A stretch of 41,091 nucleotides of DNA from Bacillus sp. ISL-55 (GTDB lineage Bacteria; Bacillota; Bacilli; Bacillales; Cytobacillaceae), in NCBI RefSeq assembly GCF_018613155.1, contig NZ_JAGGQU010000018.1:183695-224785 (forward strand), read 5' to 3'. The translations under genes were made by a program, and so were the position numbers. The notes beneath the pieces are model-generated. The model worked only from the letters and a program-made list of their open reading frames with translations, was not told the DNA's origin and did not search any database. Positions 17,376-26,571 of this stretch are shown here, piece after piece. The first letter of the stretch is position 1. Each line of letters begins with the position of its first letter.

Positions 17376-18035
17376 TTATTGATTTAAATCGTATCTCTTC
17401 CCTTTTACAAGGTAAAAGACGTTTTCGGCAATATTGGTCACGTGGTCAGCAGCACGTTCAAGATAACGGCTGATAAATGACAACTGAGTGATTTGGGCCA
17501 ACTGCTCTGGCTTCGATTGCGCAAGGCTTAACAGCTCCTTAATCGTCTGTCCGTACAGGTCATCAACCTGGTCGTCCATCTGGGCAACCTGTCTTGCTTT
17601 TCCCAAATCCTCTTCGTTATAGGCTTCCAGCGATAGTTTCAGCATTTCAACAGATAATTGATGCATCTGTTTAATGTGCTCAATTGGCTTAACAAGCGGT
17701 TCTTTACCAATCCTGATTGTTGACTTGGCAATATTGACGGCAAAATCCGCCATTCTCTCAATGTCAGTCGCAATCTTGATCGCAACAATCAGCCTTCGTA
17801 AATCCACAGCTACAGGCTGCTGCTTCGCTATCAATAATATCGCAAAATCATTAATTTCTTCTTCGAGAAGGTTAGCGGTCGCGTCATCTTCAAGAATTTT
17901 TAAAGCAAGTTCAATATCCTTTTTTTCAAGGGCTTCTAGAGACTGGTTAAGTGCATTGACCGCAAAATTCCCGAGTTCCAGCAACTTTTCATGCAATGTC
18001 TTCAGATCTTCTTCAAACTTCCCTCTAACTACCAT
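17376..18035 (-). CDS. phoU: Phosphate transport regulator PhoU
   Basis: A 219-residue all-helical cytosolic protein with two PhoU repeats. Each carries the metal-binding E/D-rich helix: DIERMADFAVNIAKS near residue 92 and YLERAADHVTNIAENV near residue 190. PhoU dampens Pst transport and signals phosphate sufficiency to the sensor kinase. It is the last gene of pstSCAB-phoU, 38 bp after pstB. By recall, B. subtilis 168 has no phoU and two pstB genes in this operon, so this arrangement is the more common bacterial one and differs from that model. Confidence 0.96.
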   Translation of the reverse strand: MVVRGKFEEDLKTLHEKLLELGNFAVNALNQSLEALEKKDIELALKILEDDATANLLEEEINDFAILLIAKQQPVAVDLRRLIVAIKIATDIERMADFAVNIAKSTIRIGKEPLVKPIEHIKQMHQLSVEMLKLSLEAYNEEDLGKARQVAQMDDQVDDLYGQTIKELLSLAQSKPEQLAQITQLSFISRYLERAADHVTNIAENVFYLVKGKRYDLNQ

Positions 18036-18073
18036 GCATCCTCATCCTTCCAATGAAATTTCAAGATAAAAAA

Positions 18074-18898
18074 TCAACCGAAACGTCCAGTAATATAATC
18101 TTCTGTTCTTTTGTCTGATGGATTGGAGAAGATCTTATCCGTCTCAGCAAATTCAATGACTTCTCCATTCAGGAAAAATGCAGTCTTGTCAGAAATACGG
18201 GCAGCCTGCTGCATGTTGTGGGTCACAATGATGATACTGTAATCTTTCTTTAATTCCTGGACCAGTTCCTCTACCTTCAGTGTTGAAATAGGGTCAAGTG
18301 CTGATGTTGGTTCGTCCATCAGGATGACATCCGGTTCAATGGCGAGGGCACGGGCGATACAGATACGCTGCTGCTGACCACCAGACAAGCCGTACGCATT
18401 CTGGTTCAGTCGATCTTTCACATCATCCCAGATGGCAGCGCCTCTCAAGCTCTTTTCGACAATTTCATCAAGGATCTTTTTATCGCGGATACCATGAATC
18501 TTAGGGCCATAAGCGATATTGTCGTATATAGATTTAGGGAATGGATTCGGCTTTTGGAACACCATCCCGACACTTGTTCTTAGATCTTCAACCTGGTACG
18601 ATTTTTCAAGGATGTTTCTTCCTCTGTATAAAATTTCACCAGAAATCTTCACAGTCGGGACAAGTTCTACCATTCGATTCAACGTTTTGATATAAGTAGA
18701 CTTACCACAGCCGGATGGCCCAATGATCGCTGTAACCTCATTTTCATTGATCGCAAGGTTGATATTTTTCAGCGCATGTCCTTCACCATACCAAAGGTTC
18801 AGGTCCTTTGTTTCATATACAACCTTTTTGGCATCTTCTTTTGCTGATTTTTGTGTATCTCTTACAGAAACATTCGACTTATCTGTAACTACTGACAT
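18074..18898 (-). CDS. pstB: Phosphate ABC transporter ATP-binding protein PstB
   Basis: A 274-residue ABC ATPase that energises phosphate import. Walker A is GPSGCGKST (residues 60-68), the signature [15 protein letters not shown] and Walker [14 protein letters not shown]. The N-terminal extension of about 25 residues before [13 protein letters not shown] is polar and not part of the fold. GGGAGGGG precedes the ATG. Gaps are 17 bp to pstA and 38 bp to phoU. Only one pstB copy is present here. Confidence 0.97.
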   Translation of the reverse strand: MSVVTDKSNVSVRDTQKSAKEDAKKVVYETKDLNLWYGEGHALKNINLAINENEVTAIIGPSGCGKSTYIKTLNRMVELVPTVKISGEILYRGRNILEKSYQVEDLRTSVGMVFQKPNPFPKSIYDNIAYGPKIHGIRDKKILDEIVEKSLRGAAIWDDVKDRLNQNAYGLSGGQQQRICIARALAIEPDVILMDEPTSALDPISTLKVEELVQELKKDYSIIIVTHNMQQAARISDKTAFFLNGEVIEFAETDKIFSNPSDKRTEDYITGRFG

Positions 18899-18915
18899 AA
18901 GTTACCCCTCCCAGA

Positions 18916-19800
18916 CTAATATCTTTTTTGGAATTTATTACGAATCAAGATGGCAATTGAGTTCATCACAAACAAAACGAGTAGCAAAATGACGATTGTT
19001 GCAGCTGCCAGATTGGCATATTCAGCTACAAGAGCAGAGTCAATTGTCCAGTAATAAATTTGCACTGGCAAAATCGTGAACTTATCAAAAATTCCGTCTG
19101 GAATAGGTATTAACAATGCCGGAATACCAATTACAACAAGGGGTGCTGTTTCCCCAATCGCACGTGATAGCGCAAGGATGACACCAGTCAGGATCCCTGG
19201 CAATGCAGCAGGCAAGACAACATTCTTGATTGTCTGCCATTTAGTAGCGCCCATCCCATAGGAAGCCTCCCTCAAAAATTGAGGTACCGCACGAATCGCT
19301 TCCTGACTTGCCACAACGACAACAGGAAGTACAAGCAATGCCATCGTCAAACCGCCGGCCAGAACAACTGATCCTAAATCAAGTGTCCTTGCAAATACAG
19401 TCAAACCAAGGATTCCGAATACGACAGATGGAACCCCGGCCAGGTTTGAAATATTCATTTTAATAAAAGAAGAAATGCGGCCTTTAGTTGCATATTCTTC
19501 GAGATAAATTGCTGTACCGATACCAAGGACCATTGTTACTGGTGCCACTACGACCATCAGCCATAAAGTCCCGGTGATTGCGCCCCATATACCTGCTTTT
19601 TCTGGGTCAGTGGATAGTCTGTTCATCAAAAAATCAATGTTTATCCATGGTAATCCATCTTTTAAAACTCGGTAAATTAAAACAACTAGGACTAACAGCC
19701 CAAAAAGTGTTGACAGGAAGAATAATGTTTTTGCCAGGTTGTTCGCCATTAAACGAGAACCCATCTTTTTTTGAACTTGAGTGGAATCTACATATTTCAT
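18916..19800 (-). CDS. pstA: Phosphate ABC transporter permease PstA
   Basis: A 294-residue inner-membrane permease with six predicted helices and the BPD-transporter EAA loop (REASYGMGATKWQTIKNVVLPAALPGI), which contacts PstB. The ATG lies 1 bp after the pstC stop codon, with GGGAGG located inside pstC, so translation of the two is coupled. It forms the channel with PstC. Confidence 0.97.
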   Translation of the reverse strand: MKYVDSTQVQKKMGSRLMANNLAKTLFFLSTLFGLLVLVVLIYRVLKDGLPWINIDFLMNRLSTDPEKAGIWGAITGTLWLMVVVAPVTMVLGIGTAIYLEEYATKGRISSFIKMNISNLAGVPSVVFGILGLTVFARTLDLGSVVLAGGLTMALLVLPVVVVASQEAIRAVPQFLREASYGMGATKWQTIKNVVLPAALPGILTGVILALSRAIGETAPLVVIGIPALLIPIPDGIFDKFTILPVQIYYWTIDSALVAEYANLAAATIVILLLVLFVMNSIAILIRNKFQKRY

Positions 19801-19801
19801 C

Positions 19802-20758
19802 TTAATATTCCTCCCTGAACTTGCGAGAGATATATTGTGCGACCATATTCATAATCAGTGTGAAAACAAATAAAGTCATCGCAACTGCATAAAGGCTGTA
19901 ATACAATGTAGTTCCCGCAGCAGCTTCCCCTCCGGTAACTTCTACAATATAAGCTGTCATTGTCTGCATAGATTGAGTGACATCAAAAGTGAAATTTTTG
20001 GAACTTCCGCTGGCAATCGTCACAATCATGGTTTCGCCTATTGCTCTGGAAATCCCGAGAACAAAAGATGCGATAATACCAGAGATTGCAGCTGGAATGA
20101 CAACTTTCCAGGTTACTTCAAGCTTGGTTGCTCCCAAAGCCAATGCCCCTTCTCTCATCGAATTTGGCACTGAACTCATCGCGTCTTCCGAAAGCGATGC
20201 AACCATTGGGATAATCATAATCCCCATAACAATCCCTGGACTCAATATATTGGTTGGTTCCAGACCTGGAATAAATGATCTTAATAGTGGTGTTACAAAT
20301 GTAAATGCAAAGAAACCATACACGATCGTTGGGATGCCTGCAAGAATTTCAAGAATTGGCTTTAATAGCCTTCGTGTTTTTTCAGAAGCATATTCACTCA
20401 GGAATACCGCTGTCATCAACCCGACCGGAATGGCGACGAGCATGGCAATTGCAGTGGAAATAAGTGTGCCAGTAAGCAGGGGCAATACTCCGAATACAGC
20501 ATTTTCACCCAATGGCTTCAACTTAGTGCCTGTAAAAAAATCTATGATAGGAACGTCCTTAAAAAAGGCGATTGTTTCAGTAAGTAAAGTAAGTACAATT
20601 CCAATTGTCGTAAAAACTGAGATCGCTGCAATACCAAATAATATCTTTGGTATTAATTTTTCAGTTGTATTTGTGATACTTTTGGCTTTTTTCTTTTCCT
20701 GTATGATTTCACGAACATTCAACTCCTGCCCGTGATTTCGGACAACACTTTTTGCCAC
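19802..20758 (-). CDS. pstC: Phosphate ABC transporter permease PstC
   Basis: A 318-residue permease with six transmembrane helices and an EAA loop (REGALALGATKLEVTWKVVIPAAISGI). It pairs with PstA. The GTG at 20758 is preferred over ATG codons at 20785 and 20776 because AAAGGGG lies 8 nt before it and neither ATG has a well-placed ribosome site. The length then agrees with B. subtilis PstC (309 residues). It follows pstS after a gap of about 130 bp with no obvious promoter. Confidence 0.95.
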   Translation of the reverse strand: MAKSVVRNHGQELNVREIIQEKKKAKSITNTTEKLIPKILFGIAAISVFTTIGIVLTLLTETIAFFKDVPIIDFFTGTKLKPLGENAVFGVLPLLTGTLISTAIAMLVAIPVGLMTAVFLSEYASEKTRRLLKPILEILAGIPTIVYGFFAFTFVTPLLRSFIPGLEPTNILSPGIVMGIMIIPMVASLSEDAMSSVPNSMREGALALGATKLEVTWKVVIPAAISGIIASFVLGISRAIGETMIVTIASGSSKNFTFDVTQSMQTMTAYIVEVTGGEAAAGTTLYYSLYAVAMTLFVFTLIMNMVAQYISRKFREEY

Positions 20759-20887
20759 GCGAATAACCCCTTTCATCCTTCTCATCCAAGGAAGAACTTT
20801 TCCTTATAGTACCCAAGGGAAAATTAAATAATATTCATACGCAAGAAGATGAGAAGTCTAGACCTCTCATCTCCTCATGTGTCTGGT

Positions 20888-21841
20888 TTACTTCTTCATG
20901 CCATTTAAGGTATCAAGAACTGCTTTTACATCTTCGTCCGCTAATGGTGCGAAGCCAGTCTCTCTCGCAACATCCTGTGCATTGTTCATTGTGTAAATAG
21001 CATAGTCCAATACTTGCGGCTTTTCTTTTGCATTATTCACGTTCAAATATGTGAATACTGGACGAGTGAAGGGAGCATAGTCTCCATCTTCTTTTATTGT
21101 GTCTAGTGATGGCTCTACTGGACCATTGCCGAAGTCTACTTTTACTGCAGAAAGCTTGTCTTTGTTGCTTTCATAATAACCGTAACCGAAGAAACCAATT
21201 GCATTCTTATCTTTAGACACAAGATCCACTAAAGTTGAGTAATCCTGCTGCAAATTAATGTTTTCAGGCAGGTCCTGTTCTTCAAGGATCGTTTCAAACA
21301 TGAACTCATAAGTTCCGTGGTTTTCATTAGGTCCGTAAGTTTTGATTTCTTCGTTCGGGAAATCAGCGCGGACATCAGACCATTTTTTCTTTCCTGCGCT
21401 AGCAAGGAAGATATCTTTAACTTCTTGTTCAGTAAGCTCAGCAGCCCAGTCGTTATCTTTATTAATGACGATTGTAATACCGTCAAGTGCAACCTTCATT
21501 TCTTGTACTTCTATTCCAAGTTCCTCAGCTTTTGCTTTTTCCTCATCCTTAATCTGGCGGGAAGCATCATTGTAGTCAGTTCCGTCTTCAGCGAGGAATT
21601 TCTTGAAACCTGCTGATGTTCCGGAGCGACTTACTTCAACAGAAACATTTTCTTGTTCACCCATATAGTTTTCAGCCATTTGTGCCATGAATGGATATAC
21701 TGTGCCAGAACCGTCAATGACGACGCTGCCTTCCAGTTCTTCTCCATTTCCACCTTCATTATCTCCGCCACCACAAGCCGCAGCGAATACCATGACAGCT
21801 GCCAGCATAGAAAACAGGCCCATCTTTTTAAGACTCTTCAT
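20888..21841 (-). CDS. pstS: Phosphate-binding lipoprotein PstS
   Basis: A 317-residue extracytoplasmic lipoprotein that captures phosphate for PstCAB. The lipobox ends AAAC, with Cys23 lipidated, and is followed by a Gly/Asn/Glu linker. Phosphate-binding loops are DGSGTVYPF, RSGTSAGFKKF and DASRQIK. It is the first and probably most expressed gene of the operon. Four PhoP half-sites lie 62-100 bp upstream, which argues for induction on phosphate starvation. Confidence 0.97.
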   Translation of the reverse strand: MKSLKKMGLFSMLAAVMVFAAACGGGDNEGGNGEELEGSVVIDGSGTVYPFMAQMAENYMGEQENVSVEVSRSGTSAGFKKFLAEDGTDYNDASRQIKDEEKAKAEELGIEVQEMKVALDGITIVINKDNDWAAELTEQEVKDIFLASAGKKKWSDVRADFPNEEIKTYGPNENHGTYEFMFETILEEQDLPENINLQQDYSTLVDLVSKDKNAIGFFGYGYYESNKDKLSAVKVDFGNGPVEPSLDTIKEDGDYAPFTRPVFTYLNVNNAKEKPQVLDYAIYTMNNAQDVARETGFAPLADEDVKAVLDTLNGMKK

Positions 21842-21903
21842 TCCTTAATTCCCCCTACGAGATGTGGTTGTTATGTCCTACAAGACCAAGAATACAGTTC
21901 TTC

Positions 21904-21942
21904 TTTTAAGACTGTTTTAACTTAATGTAAAGGTTTTGTAAA
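21904..21942 (-). promoter_or_regulatory. PhoP box array of the pst operon
   Basis: Read on the minus strand: TTTACA-N5-TTTACA-N5-TTAAAA-N5-TTAAAA, four direct repeats in exact 11-bp phase. The two upstream half-sites match the Bacillus PhoP consensus TT(A/T/C)A(C/T)A and the two downstream ones differ at one base. A weak -10 (TATTCT) lies 9 nt further on and no good -35 is present, as expected of a PhoP-activated promoter. Confidence 0.85.
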
Positions 21943-22025
21943 TTCGTTGATTCTTGTGTATTCTTGTCGAAAAAAGGCAATACATTAAGTTTGTCCGGTT
22001 GGCGTTAGTATACCCATATAAATAG

Positions 22026-22053
22026 AAAAAAAACTGCCTCATAGAGACAGTTT
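22026..22053 (-). terminator. Rho-independent terminator of pbpA
   Basis: AAACTG-CTC/GAG-CAGTTT stem with one internal mismatch. A run of eight A residues on the plus strand gives the minus-strand T tract. It lies 9 bp after the pbpA stop. Confidence 0.8.
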
Positions 22054-22061
22054 CATCAGGT

Positions 22062-24242
22062 TTATTGTTCAATATCTTCAGCAATTTCTTCAAGAAGCTC
22101 AGTTCCTTCTTCTTTCTCTTCAATCTCCTGGATTGGCTGTACGGGATTCATATTTCCTTCGAGGCGTTTCTTTTTCAGTTCGAAATACGTATCAAGTACT
22201 CTCCGCCCAATGTCATTATTTGCATGGTGCCCCTGATTCCCCTCATATGCCCAAGGAACCATGACAGCCATCGCAATTTCCGGATTTTCGTATGGAGCAT
22301 AAGCAACTAGGCTCAAGTTCATCACTTCAGGAGGCTTATCATAATTCTTTCTTTTCGGGCCATCATAAAAAGCTTGTGCAGTACCTGTTTTGCCAGCCGG
22401 TTTATAATCAGCGGTATAAAATGTTCCATACGCCGTACCGCCTCTCTCCTGCATAACCCTCCTAAAACCTTCCTGGATTCTGTCAAACCATTCAGGTTTG
22501 CCGTCAACCTTATTAAGGATGACGGGTTCCAATTCATTCAGCACCGGACCAACCTCATTATTTTTCATGACTGGTTCTCTGATTTCTTTGACAATCCTTG
22601 GCTGAAGCCTGTTGCCTCCATTTGCAATTGTTGAAACATATTGTGCCAATTGAAGTGTCGTGTACGTATCATACTGGCCAATGGCGAAGTCAAGCAAGAG
22701 TCCAGGCCTTTTTTCTGTTCCCTTGAATCCGACCATCTCGTTTGGCAAGTCGATGCCTGTCCTTGTGCCAAGACCAAACTGACTGAAATAGTTTCTCATC
22801 GTATCAAAAGCCTGTGGCTCAAGATACAATGGCTGATCATACTTATAATTACCTTTTCCTATATTTATTGCAGTCCTGAACATGTAAACGTTAGATGACA
22901 CCTTTAGGGCATTGCGGTCATCGAGAGTACCTAATCCTGCTTTCCAAGATTTTTTCGGATTCGTCCCTTTTATCTTGATCGGTGTATCGTAAAACTGAGT
23001 ACCAGGACTGATTGCACCGGTGTTGAATCCTGTTAGAATTGTTGCTCCTTTAACAGCAGACCCGACATTATAAGAAGTTGTAAAGTTCCCGCTCGCAAAA
23101 TCCTGCATGACCGTTTTTCCTGTTTCTTCATCCTTAACGATCTGCTTCCCGGCTAGCGACAACACTTCTCCGGTGTTTGGGTCCATCAACACAACAAATG
23201 CCCTGTCCAAAAGTCCCGTTCTTGGCGTCTGTTTCGCCTTCATCAATTCTTCTTCAATAATTTTTTCTACAGCGATCTGAAGATCCATGTCGATTGTCAG
23301 CACAAGGTCCTTGCCACGCTGTCCATCAGTAATCACCTTTGTGTCCAGAACGTTTCCGCCCTTATCGGTAATGTTTTTTACTTTTGCCTTCTGGCCGTGA
23401 AGTACATCTTCATATTGCTGTTCAATGTAACTTAAGCCGACTCTGTCGTTCCGGCTGTATCCGTGAGCAAGAAAATACTCAAGCTTTTCTTTCGGAAGAC
23501 CCTTTTCGGAATCACTTACTTTCCCTAGAATCGACCTAAGCGTTTTGTCATATGAATATTTTCGCTCCCAGTCAGTCGTTGTATCGACACCTGGCAGCAT
23601 TTCAAGGTTCTCACTGACAATTGCAAATTCCTCAGGTGTTACCTCTTTTTTAACGATTTGAGGCGATAATGCGTATCCGCTCATCATATCACGTAAAATA
23701 GCCAGTATTTCGAGGTCCTCGTCAGTTAGTTCACTGAGCTCATTTTCAGTAATGCGATCCAGCTGGAGATTATAAAGGGCCTTATCATCCAGCTTTTTTT
23801 CATCATACTGTGACCATTCTTTTTCTGAAATTTTTTCTCTAGCCCGCTCTTCATTTGTTAAGATCCAATAATCCTTTTTGTCTCGTTCTCTGACTTTCTT
23901 TAAATCCTCTTCAGAATCCTTTGATATCAATTTTGCGAGTCGTTCAGCGACCATGAGCATCTCTTTCGTCTCAGTGCTCTGGCTCTTTGTATATGTTATA
24001 GCCTTGCTGGGCGTATTATCGACAATCGTTTTCATGTTCCGGTCGTACATTTTCCCTCTCGGAACAGGATTGTTCACTGTAACGTCTTCCGTTCGTTCTA
24101 TTTCCCTTTTAAAATCCTCACCGTAAACAATTTGTACAATGCCAAGTCTTAAAATTAGCATTGAAAACAAAACAAAAACCGCAAAAAACAACATATTCAG
24201 CCTGAATGGCACATGCGTCTTCTTCTTTTTCTTCTTGTTCAA
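22062..24242 (-). CDS. pbpA: Class B penicillin-binding protein PBP2A
   Basis: A 726-residue class B transpeptidase that cross-links peptidoglycan during side-wall elongation with the Rod complex. Layout: a cytosolic Lys-rich tip, one membrane helix (about residues 14-39), a dimerisation/pedestal domain to about residue 330, the transpeptidase domain, and an acidic Glu-rich tail (about 700-726). Active-site motifs are SAVK with Ser395, SSN at 449-451 and KTG at 618-620. Length compares with 716 residues in B. subtilis PbpA. It begins at TTG behind GGGAGAGG. Its position between pst and yqgE is as in B. subtilis (yqgF). Confidence 0.95.
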   Translation of the reverse strand: MNKKKKKKTHVPFRLNMLFFAVFVLFSMLILRLGIVQIVYGEDFKREIERTEDVTVNNPVPRGKMYDRNMKTIVDNTPSKAITYTKSQSTETKEMLMVAERLAKLISKDSEEDLKKVRERDKKDYWILTNEERAREKISEKEWSQYDEKKLDDKALYNLQLDRITENELSELTDEDLEILAILRDMMSGYALSPQIVKKEVTPEEFAIVSENLEMLPGVDTTTDWERKYSYDKTLRSILGKVSDSEKGLPKEKLEYFLAHGYSRNDRVGLSYIEQQYEDVLHGQKAKVKNITDKGGNVLDTKVITDGQRGKDLVLTIDMDLQIAVEKIIEEELMKAKQTPRTGLLDRAFVVLMDPNTGEVLSLAGKQIVKDEETGKTVMQDFASGNFTTSYNVGSAVKGATILTGFNTGAISPGTQFYDTPIKIKGTNPKKSWKAGLGTLDDRNALKVSSNVYMFRTAINIGKGNYKYDQPLYLEPQAFDTMRNYFSQFGLGTRTGIDLPNEMVGFKGTEKRPGLLLDFAIGQYDTYTTLQLAQYVSTIANGGNRLQPRIVKEIREPVMKNNEVGPVLNELEPVILNKVDGKPEWFDRIQEGFRRVMQERGGTAYGTFYTADYKPAGKTGTAQAFYDGPKRKNYDKPPEVMNLSLVAYAPYENPEIAMAVMVPWAYEGNQGHHANNDIGRRVLDTYFELKKKRLEGNMNPVQPIQEIEEKEEGTELLEEIAEDIEQ

Positions 24243-24367
24243 GCCTCTCCCACCTCTTCAGTCTGTATGTCCATGATTATGCACTATCTTTTATTTTATC
24301 GAAAGTAGCCGTTTTTTTCTATCAATAAACTAACCCAGAAATATTTTCCTATTATATCGAATTATTG

Positions 24368-24394
24368 AAAAAAGACCGGGGGATCATCCCGGTC
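24368..24394 (-). terminator. Rho-independent terminator of yqgE
   Basis: GACCGGG/CCCGGTC stem with a 7-nt loop. Six A residues on the plus strand give the T run. The stem overlaps the last bases of the yqgE stop codon. Confidence 0.85.
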
Positions 24395-25613
24395 ATGCTG
24401 GGGCTTTCAAATGAATTTTCCTGATAAAAAAGTAAATCAATGTATGCCCGCTACCAAGGATGACAAGCAGGATGGGGATTGCCTGTTCTTCATTGAACAT
24501 ATGGGTCGAAACCAGAAATAATAAAATCGAAGCAATACGGCCTAGATTCAAAAATAATTCACGGACTACTATATATTCGATTCTCATTTCAGCAGCTTTC
24601 CAGCCACGTCCAATTACATCATAGGTCATTGATACATACGGAACGAGAAGCAATGGATAAGCGACTGCAATCAGAGCCGCATACAACAACAGCCTGAAAT
24701 ATGTGACTTGGAAAACGAGCAGAAATATGGCAAGGAAAAGAATGATTCCTCCCACAAGGATTGCTTTTTTTCTGTATTCTTTTTTAAGCATTCTAGACAC
24801 AAGATAATAGGCAAGAAACGAAATCCCCGAATTAATCAGGCCATAAGTACCCAACGCCATCTCACTGTCTGTAGCAATGAATACGAAAACAGATACTATG
24901 AAAATAAATACGCCCTCTCTCAGACCCTGGAAAAAATGGGCATTTGTAACCATACGCCAATTTTTATCATGCTTCCTTTCGGCGATAATGCGCTGAAACC
25001 AGTACTTCCCATGGGCAGGCCTCCGTTTCAGGAAAAAACTTAGCAACACTGCGATTGAAAAAAGACCCAATGAAAGTCCAAATACTACCGTATAGCCCGT
25101 CAATTTTTCAAGACGGGAAATGATGAACCCTGCAGCTACAGGACCTATCATTCCGCCGACTGAACCAAGGATGCCCAGAAAACCATTAAAGAAATCACGT
25201 GTTTCCGGTTCAGTAATTTCAAAAGTAAGAACATTGTAGGCAAGCCAATAAAAACCATAACCTATTCCTAAAAGCACTCCTAATAACAGTAAAAAATCTG
25301 AAGCTTTCGTTCCCACAAGCAAAACTGTCACATAAAACAAAGCCAGAAAGATTACGCCGATTCGGAGGACAATAACCCTGTCGACTTTTTTTGCCCATCT
25401 CCCCGCAAGAATGAAAGTAAGCGGCTGTGCAACGACAATCGATAAATTATACATTGCCAGATCGGCAAGTTCACCAGATTGCTTCCATAAATAAATGTTA
25501 ACAAAGGTATTCGAAAGGGCAATGCTCAATGAGTACAATCCCCCAATAATCAATAGGAGCGCTAAATCCTTTGTCAATTCAATGTCTCCTAATAATTTGT
25601 TTACTTTGCTCAT
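24393..25613 (-). CDS. yqgE: MFS transporter YqgE
   Basis: A 406-residue major facilitator superfamily protein with about twelve hydrophobic helices and a basic central loop (KRRPAHGKYWFQRIIAERKHDKNW). The MFS cytoplasmic motif is reduced to GRWAKKVDR between helices 2 and 3. AGGGGAG precedes the ATG. The substrate cannot be told from sequence. It lies between sodA and pbpA as in B. subtilis. Confidence 0.88.
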   Translation of the reverse strand: MSKVNKLLGDIELTKDLALLLIIGGLYSLSIALSNTFVNIYLWKQSGELADLAMYNLSIVVAQPLTFILAGRWAKKVDRVIVLRIGVIFLALFYVTVLLVGTKASDFLLLLGVLLGIGYGFYWLAYNVLTFEITEPETRDFFNGFLGILGSVGGMIGPVAAGFIISRLEKLTGYTVVFGLSLGLFSIAVLLSFFLKRRPAHGKYWFQRIIAERKHDKNWRMVTNAHFFQGLREGVFIFIVSVFVFIATDSEMALGTYGLINSGISFLAYYLVSRMLKKEYRKKAILVGGIILFLAIFLLVFQVTYFRLLLYAALIAVAYPLLLVPYVSMTYDVIGRGWKAAEMRIEYIVVRELFLNLGRIASILLFLVSTHMFNEEQAIPILLVILGSGHTLIYFFIRKIHLKAPA

Positions 25614-25705
25614 GATCGACTCCCCTTTTCTCTAGGGTAGTTTCTAACAAAGTAGAGGGGGTTATTCAGTTTTTCCGGGCTGTCTTTTAAGGATAAAAAA
25701 GTAAG

Positions 25706-25738
25706 ACAAAAAAGAGAGACTGCAATTGCAGTCCCTCA
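25706..25738 (-). terminator. Rho-independent terminator of sodA
   Basis: GAGAGACTGCA/TGCAGTCCCTC stem with one mismatch near its base. The A run on the plus strand yields the T tract. It lies 13 bp after the sodA stop. Confidence 0.88.
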
Positions 25739-25750
25739 GGTTATCTTCAA

Positions 25751-26359
25751 TTATTTTGCAGAAGTGTAACGCTTGCTAACTTCTTCCCAGTTAACAACGT
25801 TCCAAAATGCACCAATGTATTCTGGTCTTCTGTTTTGATAGTTCAGGTAGTATGCATGCTCCCAAACATCAAGTCCAAGAATTGGAGTCTTGCCTTCCAT
25901 TAATGGAGAGTCCTGGTTTGGAGTGCTAGTAACTTCAAGCTCACCATTGTTAACAACAAGCCAAGCCCAGCCTGAGCCGAAACGAGTAGTTGCTGCCTTA
26001 GAGAACTCTTCTTTGAAGCCTTCGAAGCCGCCAAACTTAGAGTTAATTGCTTCTGCTAGTTCACCAGCAGGCTCGCCGCCTCCGTTTGGAGAGATCACTT
26101 GCCAGAATAAAGAGTGGTTTGCATGTCCGCCGCCATTGTTGCGAACTGCAGTGCGTGCAGCTTCTGGAACTGCATCCAGGTTAGCAACTACTTCTTCAAC
26201 AGTTTTAGAAAGAAGCTCTTCGTTTCCTTCCAAAGCATTGTTAAGGTTTGTTACATAAGTGTTGTGGTGCTTTGTGTGGTGGATATTCATTGTTTCTTTG
26301 TCGATGTGTGGCTCAAGTGCATCATATGCGTAAGGTAATTGTGGTAATTCAAATGCCAT
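25751..26359 (-). CDS. sodA: Manganese superoxide dismutase
   Basis: A 202-residue Mn/Fe superoxide dismutase that converts superoxide to oxygen and hydrogen peroxide in the cytosol. Metal ligands are visible: His27 in the NIHHTKHH block, His in [11 protein letters not shown], and Asp and His in the DVWEHAYYL signature. Gly residues in NNGGGHANH are typical of the Mn form. The ATG at 26359 is used because AGGAGG lies 9 nt upstream. The ATG at 26368 directly abuts that site. B. subtilis has sodA at the equivalent place (yqgD). Confidence 0.98.
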   Translation of the reverse strand: MAFELPQLPYAYDALEPHIDKETMNIHHTKHHNTYVTNLNNALEGNEELLSKTVEEVVANLDAVPEAARTAVRNNGGGHANHSLFWQVISPNGGGEPAGELAEAINSKFGGFEGFKEEFSKAATTRFGSGWAWLVVNNGELEVTSTPNQDSPLMEGKTPILGLDVWEHAYYLNYQNRRPEYIGAFWNVVNWEEVSKRYTSAK

Positions 26360-26423
26360 TTTTAACATCCTCCTATGTATCGTGTTTCACTCCCAGAACA
26401 AAACCTTTTCCATAATTCTGTAA

Positions 26424-26438
26424 TTAGAATTGTTCTAA
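26424..26438. promoter_or_regulatory. 15-bp perfect palindrome upstream of sodA (PerR/Fur-like)
   Basis: TTAGAA-TTG-TTCTAA, overlapping a second inverted repeat AATTCT-GTAATT-AGAATT (26414-26431). On the minus strand it matches 11 of 14 defined positions of the PerR box (TTATAATNATTATAA). It lies 65-80 bp upstream of the sodA start codon, where the promoter should be. Confidence 0.45.
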
Positions 26439-26543
26439 AAGTGCTTCTTGTTTAGATTACCAAAGAACGGTAATCGTTTCAAATAAAATGCTTTCATATA
26501 ACGAGTTTAAAATCCCCTATTATTCGACGTTATATACATTTTA

Positions 26544-26571
26544 TTTTCATTGACTGTATCATCAATGAAAA
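26544..26571. promoter_or_regulatory. Perfect 10-8-10 inverted repeat between sodA and the fnr-like gene
   Basis: TTTTCATTGA-CTGTATCA-TCAATGAAAA in the 435-bp divergent gap 26360-26794. It is too GC-poor for a terminator and has no T tract. It could be an operator for a dimeric regulator, possibly the adjacent Fnr-like protein, although it is not a canonical Fnr box. Confidence 0.45.

Noticed and set aside
19977-20735. 252-codon open frame antisense to pstC
   Set aside because: It lies opposite a clear permease gene with a permease-specific EAA loop, has no ribosome site, and its composition is that of a mirrored membrane protein.
26360-26368. sodA start three codons upstream
   Set aside because: That ATG directly follows AGGAGG with no spacing, whereas the second ATG is 9 nt away and gives the usual MAFELP start.
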